A stretch of 64,000 nt of DNA from DATFVJ01 sp963820395 (GCA_963820395.1 CAWGAE010000030.1:62001-126000), one strand, 5' to 3'. Counted from the first letter of the stretch, positions 29,338-38,610 are shown. The notes: generated by a model from the letters alone, not told the origin. Translations and numbers: made by a program.

Positions 29338-30201
29338 TCATACACCTGACCCATGAACCGCGCCAGCCCATACCGTGGCCAAGTCCGCTGCCACGGTCGC
29401 GGCCTGGGCATGACCCGCGCGGGCAGCAGGCACGCGCCGCGCCGGGTCAAGCAAGCTGAGGCCAATGACACGCCGCGCCCGGTGATCTGGCGACACTACA
29501 ACGACGGCGGCCCGCTTCCTCAGCTTCGCCACCTGGGCGGCCAGAGCTGGCATCGGCCCGAACCCGGCTCTGATCGGAGCCAGCACGATGATCGTTCCGC
29601 ACGGCGCAGCCAGATCGGCATTGGCAGCCGACCGCACGCCGCCGTCCATCCAGCGGCGGCCACCGATGGTCACAGGCGGCCAGACTCCCGGCACTGCGCA
29701 ACTGGCGCTCACCGCGTCCACCAGCGGGGCCCCGCTAGCCGCATCGAAGGCGATGAACTTGCCAGAGCCGGCATCTACCGCGGTGATCAGCAACCGCCGC
29801 CGCGGCCACTCATGCACCGGCAGGCGAGCCTCGAAGACTTCACGGCGATTGGCCTCCGGTTCCGTCTCCGCGGCCAGGGCCAGCCTCCCGATCCGTGCGC
29901 GTGCCCGCACAGGGTCCCGTGATAGGACCGCGGCCCAGGCCCATCGCAGCAGCGTCGAAGCGGCGAGCCTCGCCGCGGCCTCCCCAACCGGCGGTGCTAG
30001 CTGCGCCGCGTACAGCTCGCCCAGGCTGACACCGGAAGTGACCTGCGCACCCACCAGCGAACCGGCCGAGGTGCCGACCACCAGATCCGCCTCCGTCAGG
30101 TCAACGCCACGTTCCGCAAGCCCAGCCAGCAGGCCCACCTCCCATGCCACGCCGGTCACCCCGCCGCCGCCCAGCACCAACGCCCTGCCCGCCATAGTCA
30201 T
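29338..30201 (-). CDS. Patatin-like phospholipase
   Basis: This 287-residue lipid acyl hydrolase has a Ser-Asp dyad. The oxyanion hole is LVLGGGGVTGVAWEVG, the nucleophile elbow VVGTSAGSLVGAQ (GTSAG) and the Asp motif WMDGGVRSAANADLA (DGG). Cytosolic, no signal peptide. The C-terminus is Ala-rich and variable. It probably cleaves fatty acids from phospholipids or wax esters. It converges with the sigma factor gene. Confidence 0.92.
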   Translation of the reverse strand: MTMAGRALVLGGGGVTGVAWEVGLLAGLAERGVDLTEADLVVGTSAGSLVGAQVTSGVSLGELYAAQLAPPVGEAAARLAASTLLRWAWAAVLSRDPVRARARIGRLALAAETEPEANRREVFEARLPVHEWPRRRLLITAVDAGSGKFIAFDAASGAPLVDAVSASCAVPGVWPPVTIGGRRWMDGGVRSAANADLAAPCGTIIVLAPIRAGFGPMPALAAQVAKLRKRAAVVVVSPDHRARRVIGLSLLDPARRVPAARAGHAQAATVAADLATVWAGAVHGSGV

Positions 30202-30432
30202 CTTCTACCGCACGCGGCGGGTGACTGCCAGCGATCGGCACCGCACGGCCTGTTGCCACAGGTATCCATGGCGTTCTGGTGGCGTGGGTCACGCACAAGT
30301 CGCGAGCGTTCGCTACCGTGCGTGTTCAGAGCCGATTCTGAAGTTCGTCCGAGGGCGCTCAGAACCAGGCGGGCGAGGCTGCGGTAACGGATAACAACAG
30401 CTGGCATGCCGACGCAATCAGGTGAGGCTGAA

Positions 30433-30540
30433 ATGGCGAACCGGGTCTGGCTGAACATCCCGCTTGGCGCGCTGATATTCCTTGCCATAGTGGGGACCCC
30501 GGTGTGGCTCGTCGTCAAGCATCCGGACACGGGACGGTAA
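30433..30540 (+). CDS. 35-residue single-span membrane peptide
   Basis: An ATG at 30433, preceded by AGGTGAGG, opens 35 codons: MANRVWLNIPLGALIFLAIV then GTPVWLVVKHPDTGR. One transmembrane helix is flanked by Arg on one side and Lys/His on the other. I recall very similar short proteins in other actinomycetes, which together with the good ribosome site supports a real gene. Function unknown. The 231 bases upstream hold no other gene. Confidence 0.55.
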   Translation: MANRVWLNIPLGALIFLAIVGTPVWLVVKHPDTGR

Positions 30541-30636
30541 GCACCGGGGAGGGGCCGGTTCGAGGAGCGGACCGCGGAGGCTCTGGCCGCCTGGCGGACG
30601 GCGCATCGGCACCGCGCGCCGCTTTGCCACGGCCCG

Positions 30637-31041
30637 TCAGGAATCGACGGCCTGGTCCTGAGCCCCGGACCCGGGGCTCAGATTCATCAGCCGGTCCTCA
30701 AGCTGGGCCCACATGTGGCTGGACGCCGCCAGCGGGCCGAGGATCTGCTCCAGCACCGCGAGTTGCTCATCGAACGCCGTCAGCTGGGTCTTGAGCGCCT
30801 CGATGCTGCGCCGCTGCGCAGTGACCGTGGAGGCGATCGCGTTAAGCTGCGCCGCCGTAATGGCGCCGGGTACCGGCAGGCTCCGCAGGACCGGCAACGA
30901 AGACAGGGCAGGCACCGACGGCATGGGCACACCGAACCCGGTGAGCCCCTCCAGCTTCGCGTTCAGCCCCTGGAGCTGAGCGATGAACTCCTGCGTCAAG
31001 CCGGGAACCCCGCCAGAGGTACTCTCCTGATCATCGGCCAT
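30637..31041 (-). CDS. Coiled-coil hypothetical protein
   Basis: This 134-residue soluble protein has a phasin-like look. A Gly/Pro-containing start precedes helix LTQEFIAQLQGLNAKLEGLT, a Pro-rich stretch (MPSVPALSSLPVLRSLPVPG) and a long C-terminal coiled coil (LNAIASTVTAQRRSIEALKT, QLTAFDEQLAVLEQILGPLA). The ATG at 31041 follows GGAAAGGAGAAGC. Similar proteins sit next to polyhydroxyalkanoate or lipid genes in actinobacteria, but no such neighbour is here, so the role is open. Confidence 0.7.
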   Translation of the reverse strand: MADDQESTSGGVPGLTQEFIAQLQGLNAKLEGLTGFGVPMPSVPALSSLPVLRSLPVPGAITAAQLNAIASTVTAQRRSIEALKTQLTAFDEQLAVLEQILGPLAASSHMWAQLEDRLMNLSPGSGAQDQAVDS

Positions 31042-31286
31042 CGAGCTTCTCCTTTCCGGAGAACACCGTCTCTTGGTGCGGGTCCTCCACAGCAGGGACG
31101 GCTGGCGTTTCTTCGTCTCAACCTAAGTCCCCCGTCACCGTGCGGAAAACCGGCGCCGAGTGGGTCACCCAGGGGCGCGGATGAAGACAGGACCCCGACG
31201 TCAGGTGGAAAGAATTCGCCGACCGTATACCTGGCAGCTATTTCTAGCTTCCCATGACGCAACGTGCGGATACGTACCCTCGCGGG

Positions 31287-31520
31287 ATGAGCGAGATGGC
31301 CGCACTCCCACCGGCGTCCAGCGTTCTCACGGCGCTCGATGACTCAAAGATCACCCGCTTCCAGTGGGAGATCATGTTCGTCTCGGGGATGGGTTTTTTG
31401 ACTGATGCCTACGACCTGTTCGTGATCGGCATCGTGGTGGCGCTGCTAAAGCCGGAGTGGAACCCGTCCACGGCCCAGGTCTCGCTGATCAACTCCATCA
31501 CCGCATGCTGCTGTGGATAG
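31287..31520 (+). pseudogene. MFS (phosphate-symporter-like) N-terminal fragment
   Basis: The frame from ATG 31287 (or 31254) reads TALDDSKITRFQWEIMFVSG and MGFLTDAYDLFVIGIVVALL, the first transmembrane segment of PHS-type MFS transporters with their conserved TDAYDLF motif. It stops at 31520 after 78 codons, where about 440 are expected. The truncation lies 37 bases before the universal stress protein gene. Confidence 0.75.
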
Positions 31521-31557
31521 CAGAAGCACTTGCCCCCGAGATGAGGCTGGAGCCGGC

Positions 31558-32037
31558 ATGACATACCGCATCGTGGTCGGAGTCGACGGCTCGCGGCACG
31601 GCAACGCCGCGCTCGGCTGGGCACTCGACGAAGCCGCGGCCCGCCGCGGCGAGGTGACCGCCGTGTTCTCCTGGCAGTATCCCTTCCTGTCCATCCCCGG
31701 CGCCTTCGACCGCGAGGAACTGGAGCAGGCGGCCAAGGAGTTTCTCATCGAGACCGTCAGCGCCGTCGCCGCATCACCCAAAGTCCCGGTCCGCACCCTC
31801 GTCGCCGAGGGGGACCCAGCCGAATCCCTGATCGCCGCAGCCACCGAAGCTCACCTGCTGGTGGTCGGCATCCGCGGCCGGTCCCCGTTCGCCGGGCTGC
31901 TGCTCGGCTCCGTCAGCCAGCGCTGCGCGGCCGGCGCCCCGTGCCCCGTCGTCATGGTCAAAATGCCCGGCGAGAAGGCGGCGGCCACCGTGCCAGCACC
32001 GGGTAGTCGCCTGGCCCGGTCCGGGCCCGGTCGGTGA
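31558..32037 (+). CDS. Universal stress protein
   Basis: This 159-residue single-domain UspA protein starts RIVVGVDGSRHGNAALGWAL. The ATP-binding signature near the end, VVGIRGRSPFAGLLLGSVSQ then RCAAGAPCPVVMV, follows the G-2x-G-9x-G(S/T) pattern. A 20-residue Pro/Ala tail follows. ATP-binding Usp proteins modulate dormancy and stress survival in actinobacteria. ATG at 31558. Confidence 0.93.
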   Translation: MTYRIVVGVDGSRHGNAALGWALDEAAARRGEVTAVFSWQYPFLSIPGAFDREELEQAAKEFLIETVSAVAASPKVPVRTLVAEGDPAESLIAAATEAHLLVVGIRGRSPFAGLLLGSVSQRCAAGAPCPVVMVKMPGEKAAATVPAPGSRLARSGPGR

Positions 32038-32166
32038 TCGTGGTCTCGTCGCCGAAGACCGTGGCTGCTGTCCGACCGGCCAGCGACCTATAGCCAGGCA
32101 GTCCCACCGACCGTGGGCCGCGGTTGTTCTTGTCCATCGAAGAGTTCCGTAGGTAGTGTCTAACCG

Positions 32167-32775
32167 GTGCTTATCGGGACCTACCGGGATCTGTTCGCGG
32201 CGATCGCTGCCTCCGCGGCGGCGCTTACCGGCCTTTTGTTCGTCGCCGTGTCCGTAGCGCCGCGCCAGAGCAGGCCCTATCGCCCGATCGTCATCCAGCA
32301 GGTCCGCGCTGCAAGCTCCATCTTGGCTTTCACCAATGCGCTCGCGGTCTCGCTGTTCGGCCTTGTACCCGGGAACAATGTCGGGTACCCAGCCACCGTA
32401 CTGGCTGTCATCGGCATCTTCTTTACCGCCGCAGGGACGCGATCCATCTTCTCCAGCCCTTCGGCGCGGCACCACATGCGGCGACAACTCGGATTGATCA
32501 CGCTCCTACTGGTGACGTTCGGACTCGAGCTCACTAGCGGCATTGATCTCATCCTGAACCCTCACAGCGCTTTGGGGCTCGTCAGCAACCTCCTGGTCGG
32601 ATTGTTGCTGATCGGAATCTTCCGGGCGTGGGAACTCGTCAGCGACAGGGACACCGGCATCATTGCCTCGATCGCGGTGCTCACCGGTCACCGGTCACCG
32701 GCCAGACGATCGCATGGAGTGAGCTTGACAAGCGGGCGCGCTTCATCGACACACGCATCTGTCAGAGATCGATGA
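32167..32775 (+). CDS. Multi-span membrane protein (hypothetical)
   Basis: This 202-residue protein has a GTG start and four or five hydrophobic segments: LFAAIAASAAALTGLLFVAV at the N-terminus, then ILAFTNALAVSLFGLV, PATVLAVIGIFFTAAG, LGLITLLLVTFGLEL and LVSNLLVGLLLIGIFRAWEL. The first helix with YRDLFAAIAASAAALTGLLF is typical of a widespread uncharacterised family. The last 35 codons look non-native (Arg/Ser-rich), so the 3' end may be altered. It overlaps the MBL hydrolase end by 14 bases. Confidence 0.65.
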   Translation: MLIGTYRDLFAAIAASAAALTGLLFVAVSVAPRQSRPYRPIVIQQVRAASSILAFTNALAVSLFGLVPGNNVGYPATVLAVIGIFFTAAGTRSIFSSPSARHHMRRQLGLITLLLVTFGLELTSGIDLILNPHSALGLVSNLLVGLLLIGIFRAWELVSDRDTGIIASIAVLTGHRSPARRSHGVSLTSGRASSTHASVRDR

Positions 32776-33496
32776 CCATGCCGTCGTAGGCCGCGGGTAG
32801 TTCGGCATCAGTGAGTCTGCGGAGCATGGCCGCTGACATGTGGGTGAGCACGACCCGTTGCGCGTGGAGGTCATCGAGGTGCGCACGCAACGTCTGGTAA
32901 TCGAGGTGGTAGCGGACGAGCCGGTCGAAAGTGTACGCCTCGGCCGCGAACAGGTCGGCTTCGCGTGCCGCCTCAGCCAGGGCGGGCGTCCACTGGGTGT
33001 CCCCGGAGTAGGCGAAGCTCACGCCGTCGAGTTCGACCCGCAGGGCCAGCGGTGGGGCGCCGCAAGCATGCTCAACTTCCCACCCGCGCACGGTAGCCGC
33101 GCCGAGCATGGCTGGCGTCCCGTCGGTTGCCAGCTCGACCACGTCCACCCGGAAGCGCCGTGGCGCCTGGCTGGAGCCTGGGAACAGCGTCTCCATCGCT
33201 TCGCTCAGCCGGGCACCGATGCCCGGTGGCCCGGCCACAAGCAACGGCGTGGACCGGTGCGCGAACTGGCCGTCCAGGATGAGGAAGGGCAGCCCGCCGA
33301 AGTGGTCGCCGTGCAGGTGGGACACGGCCACTGCGTCGACCGCGTTCGGCTCCAGCCCTTGGGCCTTCAGCGCCACCAGGCTGGTGGCGCCGCAGTCGAC
33401 CAGCAGAACCTGCCCGCAGCCGGCCAGGTGGATGCATGTCTGCCAGCGTCCGCCACTGCCGAAGGCGTCGCCGCTGCCCGCGAAACGCAACTGCAT
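32762..33496 (-). CDS. MBL-fold metal-dependent hydrolase
   Basis: This 244-residue metallo-beta-lactamase-fold hydrolase has the zinc motif SHLHGDHFGGLPFL (HxHxDH). Further metal ligands are the His in WEVEHACGAPPLAL and the Asp in AYSGDTQWTPALAE, and the terminal His lies in RVVLTHMSAAML. This arrangement is like RNase Z or phosphodiesterase-type MBL proteins. Start at ATG 33496, just before MQLRFAGSGDAFGSGGR. It is divergent from the PadR gene. Confidence 0.9.
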   Translation of the reverse strand: MQLRFAGSGDAFGSGGRWQTCIHLAGCGQVLLVDCGATSLVALKAQGLEPNAVDAVAVSHLHGDHFGGLPFLILDGQFAHRSTPLLVAGPPGIGARLSEAMETLFPGSSQAPRRFRVDVVELATDGTPAMLGAATVRGWEVEHACGAPPLALRVELDGVSFAYSGDTQWTPALAEAAREADLFAAEAYTFDRLVRYHLDYQTLRAHLDDLHAQRVVLTHMSAAMLRRLTDAELPAAYDGMVIDL

Positions 33497-33666
33497 GGCA
33501 TCATCCTGGCCCGGCAGGGGCATTCCGCGCCGGCTCTGGGATGTGGGTCCAGGAAAACGCCGGTTGGCAGCGGGATAATCGAGCTATATCTTGTCACCGG
33601 CAGCCGGGGGTCGTAAGCTGCCGATATATCTTGATCGTGTCGCGAGAGTTTGGACGGGAGAGCGGG

Positions 33667-34398
33667 ATGCCGACAGCATGTTCAGGGGCCGGGGACTTCG
33701 ATCCCCTCGATGTCGTCAGTTGTGTGAGCGAGATGCTCGGCCGGGTGCAGGACGTTGTGGCCAGGATGTCCGGCGGGCCTGGCCCGGGCTCGCGCGGCGG
33801 ACCGTGGGACCGGGACTCCGAACGGCCGAGAAGCCGAAGGCCGCAGGCGGGCGCCTTCGGCGGCCAGTGGGGCCGCTGGTGGCCGGGGCCTCCAGGACCT
33901 CCCGGATCATCACGGGGCGCGAAGGCCGGCCGCGGCGATGTGCGCGCGGCGATCTTGGCTCTGCTGCGGGAAGGCCCGCGCAATGGGTACCAGATCATGT
34001 CCGAGATCGAGGAGCGCAGCGCTGGCGCCTGGCGGCCCAGCCCCGGCGCGGTTTATCCGGCGCTGGCCCAGCTCGCCGATGAGGGCCTGATCGCAGGTGA
34101 GGAGTCCGGCGGCCGGCGCACGTTCACCCTCACCGACGCGGGCCGCAGCTATGTCGAGGAGAACCCCGACATGGCCCGAGGCGCGTGGGAGTCAATGGCC
34201 CAGCAGGAACCAGGGGATGTGCCTGGCCTGTTCGCCCAGGCCGCACGGCTCGGCGCCGGCATCGTGCAGATGGCCCAGGCCGGCACGCCCGAGCAGATCC
34301 ACGCCGCCGAACGGCTACTGGAACAGACCGGGCGCAGGCTGTACCAGATTCTGGCCGACGACGCCGACACCGCTGACGGCGAGCAGGACGAACAGTAG
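33667..34398 (+). CDS. PadR family transcriptional regulator
   Basis: This is a 243-residue PadR regulator. A Gly/Pro/Arg-rich N-terminal region of about 85 residues precedes the winged helix (VRAAILALLREGPRNGYQIM, SEIEERSAGAWRPSPGAVYP, ALAQLADEGLIAGEESGGRR). A C-terminal coiled coil (ERLLEQTGRRLYQILADDAD) provides dimerisation. The order regulator then DUF1707 membrane protein, 19 bases apart, is one I recall from other actinomycetes and suggests that PadR controls the pair. Confidence 0.92.
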   Translation: MPTACSGAGDFDPLDVVSCVSEMLGRVQDVVARMSGGPGPGSRGGPWDRDSERPRSRRPQAGAFGGQWGRWWPGPPGPPGSSRGAKAGRGDVRAAILALLREGPRNGYQIMSEIEERSAGAWRPSPGAVYPALAQLADEGLIAGEESGGRRTFTLTDAGRSYVEENPDMARGAWESMAQQEPGDVPGLFAQAARLGAGIVQMAQAGTPEQIHAAERLLEQTGRRLYQILADDADTADGEQDEQ

Positions 34399-34417
34399 AA
34401 GACGAGCAGGACGAGCA

Positions 34418-34897
34418 ATGGACGATCGTATCCGGACTTCAGACGCCGACCGTGACCGCGTCACCGCCCGGTTGCGCGACCACTTCGCCGAGGGCCGGCT
34501 CACGGCCGACGAACTGGACGAGCGGGTCACGGCGGCGCTGAACTCGAAGACGTTCGGTGATCTGCGCCGCGTCATGGCAGACCTTCCCGAGCCCGCCCCC
34601 GCACCACCGCGGGCCAAGCAACTCGCGCCGCGGGCTGTGCCGCCCCGGCGCTCCCGCCGCCACGTGCCGGCGATACTGCCGCTGGCGGCGCTAGCGCTGC
34701 TCGCGGCGCTAGTGATTCCCGCCGGAGGCGGGTGGCTGTTGTTCACGGTCATCAAAACGATCGTAGTGTTGTGGCTGGTCTCGTGCCTGGCACGGATGTT
34801 CCTGGCCGGCCGGATCCGCCGGCGGATGCGCCGGGACTGGCTGCCCGGCGAGCCGGGTGGTTACCCGCGCTCCGGGCGCGGATCCTCGCGCTGGTGA
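34418..34897 (+). CDS. DUF1707 membrane protein
   Basis: This 159-residue protein has an N-terminal DUF1707 domain (RTSDADRDRVTARLRDHFAE, GRLTADELDERVTAALNSKT). A basic Pro-rich linker precedes two transmembrane segments (AILPLAALALLAALVIPAGG and LLFTVIKTIVVLWLVSCLAR), and the tail is Arg-rich. It lies 19 bases after the PadR stop and is probably cotranscribed with it. Function unknown. Confidence 0.88.
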   Translation: MDDRIRTSDADRDRVTARLRDHFAEGRLTADELDERVTAALNSKTFGDLRRVMADLPEPAPAPPRAKQLAPRAVPPRRSRRHVPAILPLAALALLAALVIPAGGGWLLFTVIKTIVVLWLVSCLARMFLAGRIRRRMRRDWLPGEPGGYPRSGRGSSRW

Positions 34898-34943
34898 GTG
34901 CATGAGTCAGTGCGCCGCGGCCTGACTGCCTGTGCGCCGCGTG

Positions 34944-35037
34944 TCAGGCGGGCTGGCTGGCCGGCTGGATGATGCCGAACACGGCACCCTGCGGGTCGCC
35001 GACAAGCGCGACGCGGACGACCGGCCCCGCTGGTGAC
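34944..35037 (-). pseudogene. VOC protein C-terminal remnant
   Basis: About 31 codons on the minus strand read VALVGDPQGAVFGIIQPASQ and end PA-stop at 34944. The pattern D.QGA.FGIIQP is the last strand of glyoxalase-like VOC proteins. The rest of the gene is missing; the neighbouring sequence up to the DinB gene gives no more of it. Confidence 0.5.
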
Positions 35038-35076
35038 TGCGCTGCGAGGTGGCTGGATGGTATGCGCGGTCAGTCG

Positions 35077-35541
35077 TCAGCCCGCGGTTGCGAGCGCGGT
35101 GGCGAGCTCCGATCGATGGCCGTCCGCGTGGCGGATCGCCACGTCAGCCAGGTGCCGCAGCCGGCCGCCACCAGCCTCCAGGTAGCCCGGATCGAGCCCG
35201 GCCACCAGCTTGATGATGACGTCTCCACTCCTGCGCAGGTGCTCCGCAGCCTCGGCCGGGGTCACCTGGGCGGCCTGCGCCGCGTGCTGAGCGTTCAGCT
35301 CATCGACCAGGTCCGCGTTCACCTGTGGGCTGTGTCCGGCGAGAATCTCCTGCATCCATCCGGTCAGGTATTCATACGAGTGCGCAACGTGATCAACGAT
35401 CACGCCCACCGGTCTGGGATCCCCATCCAGAACGCAGGCACGCCAGTCACCGGCGTTGCAGCGTGCCACGAAGCCGAGCAGCCGCTGGCGAGCAGCGTCG
35501 ATGTCGGATGCGTACCGTGCTGGGCCCGGCTCGTCTGGCAT
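35077..35541 (-). CDS. DinB-superfamily protein
   Basis: This 154-residue four-helix protein is of the DinB/MDMPI (mycothiol-dependent isomerase-like) type. Candidate metal-ligand His residues are in VIVDHVAHSYEYLTGWM and in VAIRHADGHRSELATAL. Helix two has HAAQAAQVTPAEAAEHLRRS. Such proteins are small thiol-dependent or metal-binding enzymes of unclear substrate. The frame is intact. Confidence 0.8.
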   Translation of the reverse strand: MPDEPGPARYASDIDAARQRLLGFVARCNAGDWRACVLDGDPRPVGVIVDHVAHSYEYLTGWMQEILAGHSPQVNADLVDELNAQHAAQAAQVTPAEAAEHLRRSGDVIIKLVAGLDPGYLEAGGGRLRHLADVAIRHADGHRSELATALATAG

Positions 35542-35762
35542 ATGCCGAGCCTAACCGCCGAAGACGCCCGGGGCGCGGGCGAGCCGATCGGCACCTTGCG
35601 GTGCCTGCCAGGCGGTGCGCCTGGTGTTGAATGAGCAGGGTCATCATTCGCCCTGGATCCCTGAGTCCATCGACCAGGGGGTCGCCGCGAGCGGCAGTGA
35701 CCGTTTGGCAACGCCCGCGAGGTCACTGATCGGCCGAAGGCACGTGGTAAAAGGAGCAGGTC

Positions 35763-36419
35763 ATGAGCGAGTCTCTCAGTTACCGCCGAATCGGGGCGAC
35801 AACCCGCGATCGGACTCATACCCTGTTCGGGCAGACGATGGGGTACGTCGCGGTCACGGCCGGCTTCTTCGCGCTCGGCGCCTACCTGGGACGTACCCTC
35901 TCCTCCGGCTGGGCCATCGTATTCTTCATCGCCGCCCTTGCCTGCCTGATCAGCATGAATTTCACTGTGCAGCGGTCCGGGCCGCTTACCGCCGGTCTGC
36001 TGTTCGCACTTGGAGTCCTGCTCGGGCTGGCGATGGCGCCGACAATCGTCTACTACGCAAGCGCGAACCCGCAGGCACTCTGGCAGGCCGGCGGCGCCAC
36101 CGCGCTGTTCATCGCCGGCTTCGGAGCAGCCGGCTACGCAACCCGGCGAGATCTTTCCGGCATCGCCCGGCTGTGCTTCTGGGCGCTCATCGCGCTGATC
36201 GCGTTTGGCATTGTGATGATCTTCGTCCGTATCCCGCAAGGCTCACTCGTCTACTCGGTTCTTGGCCTGGTGATCTTCGCGGGCCTGACGATGTTCGACT
36301 TTCAGCGGCTACGGCGTTCGAAGGATCTCGACTCCGCGCCACTGATCGCGGCATCGATCTTCCTCGACGCGCTGAACGTGTTCCTGTTCTTCCTGCGGAT
36401 CTTCTCGAGAAACAACTGA
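35763..36419 (+). CDS. Bax inhibitor-1/YccA-like membrane protein
   Basis: This 218-residue protein has seven hydrophobic segments of the Bax inhibitor-1 (YccA/YetJ) family: FGQTMGYVAVTAGFFALGAY, AIVFFIAALACLISMNF, LTAGLLFALGVLLGLAMAP, ATALFIAGFGAAGYATRRDL, LCFWALIALIAFGIVMIFV, VYSVLGLVIFAGLTMFDFQR and a C-terminal LDALNVFLFFLRIFSR. The conserved FDFQR..R and D near the end form the pH-sensing di-acid region in family members. ATG at 35763 with AAAAGGAGCAGG. Confidence 0.92.
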   Translation: MSESLSYRRIGATTRDRTHTLFGQTMGYVAVTAGFFALGAYLGRTLSSGWAIVFFIAALACLISMNFTVQRSGPLTAGLLFALGVLLGLAMAPTIVYYASANPQALWQAGGATALFIAGFGAAGYATRRDLSGIARLCFWALIALIAFGIVMIFVRIPQGSLVYSVLGLVIFAGLTMFDFQRLRRSKDLDSAPLIAASIFLDALNVFLFFLRIFSRNN

Positions 36420-36543
36420 GCGGGGCGCGTGCACGAGCGTGCGGGTGGCGCCGCCGTGCGGCAGCGGCCGAGGACCTGTGTCGGGGGCAGCCGGCTGGTC
36501 AGCCGGATGCGTGCAGCAAGCCTCGGTGTAGCAAGATGGGCGC

Positions 36544-36858
36544 ATGCTTGTCGTACACGTTCATGTGCGGGTCAGGCCGGAGCGCGTCGAGGACTTCCTG
36601 GCCGCCACGTTCGTCAACGCGCGAGCATCGCTGGCCGAGCCCGGCGTGCTGCGTTTCGACGTCATTCAGGACGACGCCGACCCGGCGCACGTCGTCTTGG
36701 TGGAGGTCTACCGTGACGCGGGTGCGTCGGCGGCGCACAAGGAGACCGCGCACTATGCGGCCTGGCGGGACGGTGTCGCGGAGATGATGGCTCAGCCGCG
36801 GGCGTCGACGAAATTCTCCGCCGTCTTTCCGCGCAGAACCAGCGACTGGGCAAGCTGA
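36544..36858 (+). CDS. Putative quinol monooxygenase (ABM domain)
   Basis: This 104-residue protein has an antibiotic-biosynthesis-monooxygenase ferredoxin-like fold: HVHVRVRPERVEDFLAAT, FVNARASLAEPGVLRFDVIQ, HVVLVEVYRDAGASAAHKET and HYAAWRDGVAEMM. YgiN-type members oxidise quinols without cofactors. It lies five bases before an iron-dependent dehydrogenase gene and is probably in the same operon. Confidence 0.88.
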   Translation: MLVVHVHVRVRPERVEDFLAATFVNARASLAEPGVLRFDVIQDDADPAHVVLVEVYRDAGASAAHKETAHYAAWRDGVAEMMAQPRASTKFSAVFPRRTSDWAS

Positions 36859-36863
36859 CCGCG

Positions 36864-38019
36864 GTGAACGGGATGCCGTTCGAGTTCGCCACGGCCGGCC
36901 GGGTCATCGTGGGGCCCGGCCGGGCCGCCGAACTCCCGTCGGTGCTGGCCGGGCTCGGGTCGCGGGTCCTCGTGTGCACTGGCTCACGTCCCGCCAGCCA
37001 CGCCGGGCTGCTGGCGGGGCTGCAACTGCCCGCCGCGATTGTCACGGTGGGAAGCGAGCCGACGACCGAGTCGGCCCGGGCGGCGACCGAAACGGCCCGC
37101 GAGCACGGCGCCGACGTGGTTGCCGCGATCGGCGGCGGCAGCGTGATCGACCTGGGTAAGGCCGTGGCCATGTTGCTGGGCAACGGCGGGGACCCGCTGG
37201 ACTACCTGGAAGTCGTCGGCTCCGGCCGGAAGATCACGAAGCCCGCCGTCCCGCTGGTCGCGGTTCCCACGACCGCCGGAACGGGGGCGGAGGTGACCGC
37301 CAACGCCGTGCTCGCCTCGCCGTACGCACCGGGTCAAGGCAAGCCTGCGCAGCGCCCTGATGATCCCGCGGGTCGCGCTCGTCGATCCACTCCTCACCCT
37401 CACCTGCCCGCCGCCGGTGACCGCGGCCAGCGGGCTCGACGCGCTTACCCAGTGCCTGGAACCTTTCGTCTCGGTCCGGGCGAACGCGTTGACCGACTGC
37501 CTCGCGCGCGGCGGGCTGCGCCGCGCCGCGGCAGGGCTGCGGCGGGCCTACGCCGACGGCATGGACGCCGAGGCGCGCGGTGACATGACCCTGTGCAGCC
37601 TGCTGGGCGGGATGGCCCTCGCCAACGCGAAGCTCGGCGCGGTCCACGGGCTCGCCAGTGTCGTCGGCGCAGCCGCCGACGTGCCGCACGGCGCCGCCTG
37701 CGCCGCGCTGCTCGCACCCGTCGTAGAGGCGAACGTGCGCGCGCTGCGGTCCGGGCAGCCGGGCGGCCCTGCCCTTGCCCGGTATACCGAAGCCGCGCAA
37801 CTGCTGACCGGCGACCAGGGCGCCGCGATCGAGGACGGTGTCGGCTGGATCCGCGAGACGGTCACCCTCCTGCGCATTCCCGGGTTGCGCGAATTCGGCG
37901 TGCGGCCGCAGGACTTCGGTGACGTCGCCGCTAAGGCGATGAAGGCAAGCAGCACGCAAGGCAATCCCGTTGTGCTGGCCGAAGATGACCTGCGCGCGAT
38001 CCTCGCCGAGGCGGCGTGA
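36864..38019 (+). CDS. Iron-containing alcohol dehydrogenase / maleylacetate-reductase-like (one frameshift)
   Basis: This is a group III iron-type dehydrogenase of about 385 residues. The NAD(P) motif is AAIGGGSVIDLGKAVAMLL and VAVPTTAGTGAEVTANAVLA follows. Metal ligands are Asp in GLDALTQCLEPF and His in GAVHGLASVV and PHGAACAALL; the second classical ligand is Gln here, as in one branch of the family. The frame breaks at CCGTACG (37321-37326): without the extra T it reads ASPTHRVKASLRSALMIPR. The start is a GTG five bases after the ABM gene. The substrate is not fixed; maleylacetate or a simple alcohol is possible. Confidence 0.85.
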
Positions 38020-38071
38020 GCCGCGGAGGCGCACCCCCAGATCGGGGCTGACCCAGTGCGGGGCTCCGTGG

Positions 38072-38587
38072 TCAATCCATGCCGGACGGCGCAGGTCCGG
38101 TGGAGTCGTGCGCGCGCGATGCCCGTACCGCGGCATCTGCGGCAACGGCGTCGCCGGTAACGTTGCTGCGCAGCCGGTCGAGCACGAGCCCGAGCCTGGC
38201 TATCTCTTCGTCGCCGATATCGGCACGCAACCGGGAATCGAAGGCGATGGCCGCCGCGCGCAACCGGTCGAACGCCGCCCCACCGGCCTGCGTGATCTCC
38301 ACCAGATGGACGCGGCGGTTGGCCGGGTCGCGCCGGCGCGTGACCAGACCATCGGCGTCCATGCCGTTCAGGTGGTGGGTGAGGGTTGCTTCCCGGATTC
38401 CCACCGCCTCCGCGAGCTCGCGCTGGTTAGCAAGCCGCCGGGTCTTGAGCGAGATCAGGACCAGCCAGATGGGTACCGAGCCGCCCGCCTCGGCCAGCGC
38501 GTCGTCGAACGCGCGGCTCACTGCCTTGGCGGTGCGGGCCAGCTGAAGACCGATCGGAGGACTGATCGGCGGGCCGGGAGGCGGCAT
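38072..38587 (-). CDS. MarR family transcriptional regulator
   Basis: This 171-residue MarR regulator has the winged-helix core VLISLKTRRLANQRELAEAV, GIREATLTHHLNGMDADGLV and TRRRDPANRRVHLVEITQAG, with helices for dimerisation on both sides. ATG at 38587 (an upstream TTG at 38605 is possible). An AT-rich palindrome 24-53 bases upstream is a probable own operator. The amidohydrolase gene lies directly upstream on the same strand. Confidence 0.92.
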   Translation of the reverse strand: MPPPGPPISPPIGLQLARTAKAVSRAFDDALAEAGGSVPIWLVLISLKTRRLANQRELAEAVGIREATLTHHLNGMDADGLVTRRRDPANRRVHLVEITQAGGAAFDRLRAAAIAFDSRLRADIGDEEIARLGLVLDRLRSNVTGDAVAADAAVRASRAHDSTGPAPSGMD

Positions 38588-38610
38588 GCCGCAATGGTAG
38601 CACAACGCAT

